From assembly GCA_027490555.1 (NCBI GenBank), contig JAIXXW010000314.1, positions 1 through 7,927 of the forward strand: DNA of 7,927 bases, read 5' to 3'. The notes beneath the pieces were generated by a model, which worked only from the letters and a program-made list of their open reading frames with translations, did not search any database and was not told the origin of the DNA. Position numbers and translations under genes: made by a program. This document shows, piece by piece, positions 6,582 to 7,927 of this stretch. The first letter of the stretch is position 1; every line of letters starts with the position of its first letter. The stretch is from Comamonadaceae bacterium (GTDB lineage Bacteria > Pseudomonadota > Gammaproteobacteria > Burkholderiales > Burkholderiaceae_C).

Positions 6582-7592
6582 TCAATCGTTCAAAGACAGT
6601 GCCACAGCAGCCCCCCTGAGGGCCGGGGACACAGGGGCATCGATCAACCACACAGGTACATCACGCAGATATGCTTGAAATCGCCCCTTGCTTTCAAAGC
6701 GCGTGCGAAATGAGGAGGCCATGAAGAACTGCCTCATGCGCGGCACAATACCGCCGCCAATGTACACACCCCCACGAGCACCAAGTGTCAAGGCCAGATC
6801 GCCGGCTACAGACCCCAACCAAGCACAAAACAGATCCAGCACCTCTTTGGAAAGACACGAATGATCGTTCAGGCCTTGTTCGAGAACCTGGGCTGGGCTG
6901 ACCCCCATGGGAGGGGCAAGCCCACGGACCGCTGACAATGCCTCAGCAATGTCCAGCAAACCTTGACCGCACAGGACGCGCTCGGCCGAAACATGCCCGC
7001 CATGCCGCGGACGCAGAAACTCCACCACAGCCCATTCCTCTTGCGTCGCAGGCGTCAAGCTGACGTGACCGCCTTCCCCCACAATGGGAGCCCAGTTCGT
7101 CGATCCAGGAACTGGCAGCAAACCCGATACGCCCAAGCCCGTCCCTGGTCCAATCAAAGCGATGGCCGAACGCTGGGAAGGCTCGCAGCCCAATCCCACT
7201 GCGTGCAGATGCGAAGCATCCAAGGTCGGCAAAGCCAAGGCCAGCGCTGTAAAGTCATTGAGCACCATCAAGCGTTGAAGGCCCAGTTGCTCACGCAACT
7301 GTTGGACGGAAAACCGCCAGTGATGATTGGTCATGGCCACAGAATCACCGGTCACTGGATTGGCCATACCCAAAGCTGCTGCAAGCGGCCTCGGTAAGCC
7401 CTCCAGTGTCAAGTAGCCTTCGATCGCCTCGCGAAGGCCCGCATAGTCGGAAACGGGCAAAACCCGAATCCGAGATATCTCCAATCCTGGGCTGGCTTGC
7501 CAGCCAAAACGGGCATTGGTTCCACCAATGTCGGCCAGCAGTCGAGGGAAGGCAGGAAAGGTTCTGGAAGTCTCTGAAGATGAAATCAGCAT
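6582..7592 (-). CDS. glk: Glucokinase
   Basis: ATP-dependent phosphorylation of glucose to glucose 6-phosphate in the cytoplasm, feeding the Entner-Doudoroff or glycolytic route. The protein is 336 residues and belongs to the E. coli Glk-type family. Visible motifs in order are the phosphate-binding loop LLADIGGTNARFGW (18-31, Asp21), MTNHHWRFS, LNDFTALALALP with the catalytic base Asp113, the GPGTGLGVSGLLP ATP loop (148-160), the sugar-binding GEGGHVSL (Glu173, His176) and HVSAERVLCG (Glu204), and the C-terminal GGVYIGGGIVPR and FESKGRFQAYL. All expected catalytic residues are present. The ATG at 7592 gives an N-terminal extension of about 10 residues compared with E. coli. It has no Shine-Dalgarno sequence and lies inside a 10-bp direct repeat, so the true start could differ, but no better in-frame ATG precedes the phosphate loop. 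By eye its codon use is less GC-biased than that of gabD or scoAB. Confidence 0.95.
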   Translation of the reverse strand: MLISSSETSRTFPAFPRLLADIGGTNARFGWQASPGLEISRIRVLPVSDYAGLREAIEGYLTLEGLPRPLAAALGMANPVTGDSVAMTNHHWRFSVQQLREQLGLQRLMVLNDFTALALALPTLDASHLHAVGLGCEPSQRSAIALIGPGTGLGVSGLLPVPGSTNWAPIVGEGGHVSLTPATQEEWAVVEFLRPRHGGHVSAERVLCGQGLLDIAEALSAVRGLAPPMGVSPAQVLEQGLNDHSCLSKEVLDLFCAWLGSVAGDLALTLGARGGVYIGGGIVPRMRQFFMASSFRTRFESKGRFQAYLRDVPVWLIDAPVSPALRGAAVALSLND

Positions 7593-7602
7593 ATGAAATC
7601 AG
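7580..7602. repeat. 10-bp direct repeat flanking the glk start codon
   Basis: Two exact copies of ATGAAATCAG on the plus strand (7580-7589 and 7593-7602) are separated by CAT, the complement of the glk ATG. On the coding strand it reads CTGATTTCAT, ATG, CTGATTTCAT. The copy upstream of ATG takes the place where a ribosome binding site would normally lie. The period is 13 bp. It may be a slippage duplication or a binding site pair. Confidence 0.6.
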
Positions 7603-7631
7603 TTAATCCAAAAAGCCATTTCGTCTGTCAG
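7603..7631 (-). promoter_or_regulatory. Weak candidate promoter of glk
   Basis: On the minus strand CTGACA (five of six -35 bases, 7626-7631) is followed after exactly 17 bases by GATTAA (7603-7608, three of six -10 bases). Transcription would start about four bases before the glk ATG, giving an almost leaderless mRNA, consistent with the missing Shine-Dalgarno sequence. The -10 match is poor. Confidence 0.2.
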
Positions 7632-7656
7632 AAGAAATCCTTTGTCGACAGCTCGA

Positions 7657-7692
7657 TGTCATGAAAGGCTTGAAGTTCAGCCCTCCATGACA
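7657..7692. other. 14-bp stem-loop between the partial upstream gene and glk
   Basis: Inverted repeat 7657-7670 with 7679-7692 and an 8-base loop. As minus-strand RNA it forms a 14-bp stem in which two pairs are G-U and the rest are Watson-Crick, with GUCAUG/CAUGAC at the base and GGCU/AGCC at the top. It begins 28 bases after the stop of the upstream gene and ends 64 bases before the glk start. No U tract follows on the minus strand, so it is not a standard intrinsic terminator. On the plus strand a TTTTT run occurs only 14 bases beyond the stem. The role could be termination, transcript stabilisation or processing. Confidence 0.6.
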
Positions 7693-7719
7693 AATGCCGA
7701 CTGTCTTTTTGGTTCAATC

Positions 7720-7927
7720 TCAAAAAACAGGGACCACGCTACTGAAATAAAGATTATCAAAATGTAAATCAGTCACTGTGCCGCTTTCTGTGCCTGTCAC
7801 AAACATCATGGCATAGTCCTGCGAGGCCGTCACGCTGGAGAACAACTGCAAGTCCTCCAACGGCTCCGGCTCGGGCTGCGGTGTCGGCATCTGGGCCAGC
7901 AGCTCTACATCCGTGAAGTAGAACGTG
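7720..7927 (-). CDS. C-terminal end of an unidentified, possibly secreted protein (partial)
   Basis: An open frame enters from the right edge and stops at TGA 7720-7722, giving the last 68 residues. Third positions are strongly GC-biased over the first 50 codons, as in neighbouring genes, which supports real coding. The fragment begins FYFTDVELLAQ, continues with a Pro/Glu-rich linker (PTPQPEPEP) and ends with VTDLHFDNLYFSSVVPVF. The F-Y-F-x-D-V-E-L and L-H-F-D-N-L-Y-F patterns resemble the last beta-strand of jelly-roll carbohydrate-binding or galactose-binding-like domains of extracellular proteins, and the linker is typical of modular secreted enzymes. This is a weak resemblance and no family can be named. 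It lies 127 bp upstream of glk on the same strand, so a link to sugar use is possible but unproven. Confidence 0.6.
   Translation of the reverse strand, partial: TFYFTDVELLAQMPTPQPEPEPLEDLQLFSSVTASQDYAMMFVTGTESGTVTDLHFDNLYFSSVVPVF

Overview
The window looks like chromosomal DNA from a betaproteobacterium, most likely order Burkholderiales and family Comamonadaceae. The grounds are high GC with strongly GC-biased third codon positions, GabD/ScoAB/AlaS proteins of proteobacterial type, and a tRNA-Gly(CCC) close to the gamma/betaproteobacterial form. The family placement is an inference from overall impression, not from a search. Most of the window is ordinary housekeeping and carbon metabolism. 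No mobile element, CRISPR array or rRNA was seen.

Layout, left to right. (1) 1-1619, minus: the first 539 codons of alaS (alanyl-tRNA synthetase), running off the left edge. (2) 1620-1811: divergent intergenic region with a TATAAT box for alaS and a 9-bp tandem repeat. (3) 1812-3290, plus: gabD, succinate-semialdehyde dehydrogenase. (4) 3312-4328, minus: an unrecognised multi-pass membrane protein, convergent with gabD. (5) 4402-4475, plus: tRNA-Gly(CCC), followed by a strong hairpin at 4484-4503 that can serve both the tRNA and the convergent scoB. (6) 5877 down to 4527, minus: scoA-scoB, the two subunits of a succinyl-CoA:3-ketoacid CoA-transferase, one base apart and probably translationally coupled. 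(7) 5988-6548, plus: a regulator with an N-terminal PAS domain and a C-terminal LuxR-type helix-turn-helix, divergent from scoAB. The 110-bp gap between them holds a perfect 9-bp inverted repeat built on two TACGTA cores with partial copies on each side. (8) 6582-7592, minus: glk, glucokinase. (9) 7720-7927, minus: the last 68 codons of a further gene, perhaps an extracellular carbohydrate-binding protein, with a 14-bp hairpin between it and glk.

How the genes may work together. ScoAB activates acetoacetate using succinyl-CoA and releases succinate. GabD also delivers succinate to the TCA cycle, so both feed C4 acids to central metabolism, although they lie in separate transcription units. 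The PAS-LuxR protein is the obvious candidate local regulator of scoAB, acting through the inverted repeat. That module is the most interesting part of the window. glk and the partial gene upstream may form a small sugar-uptake or polymer-use cluster, but only a fragment of the second gene is visible.
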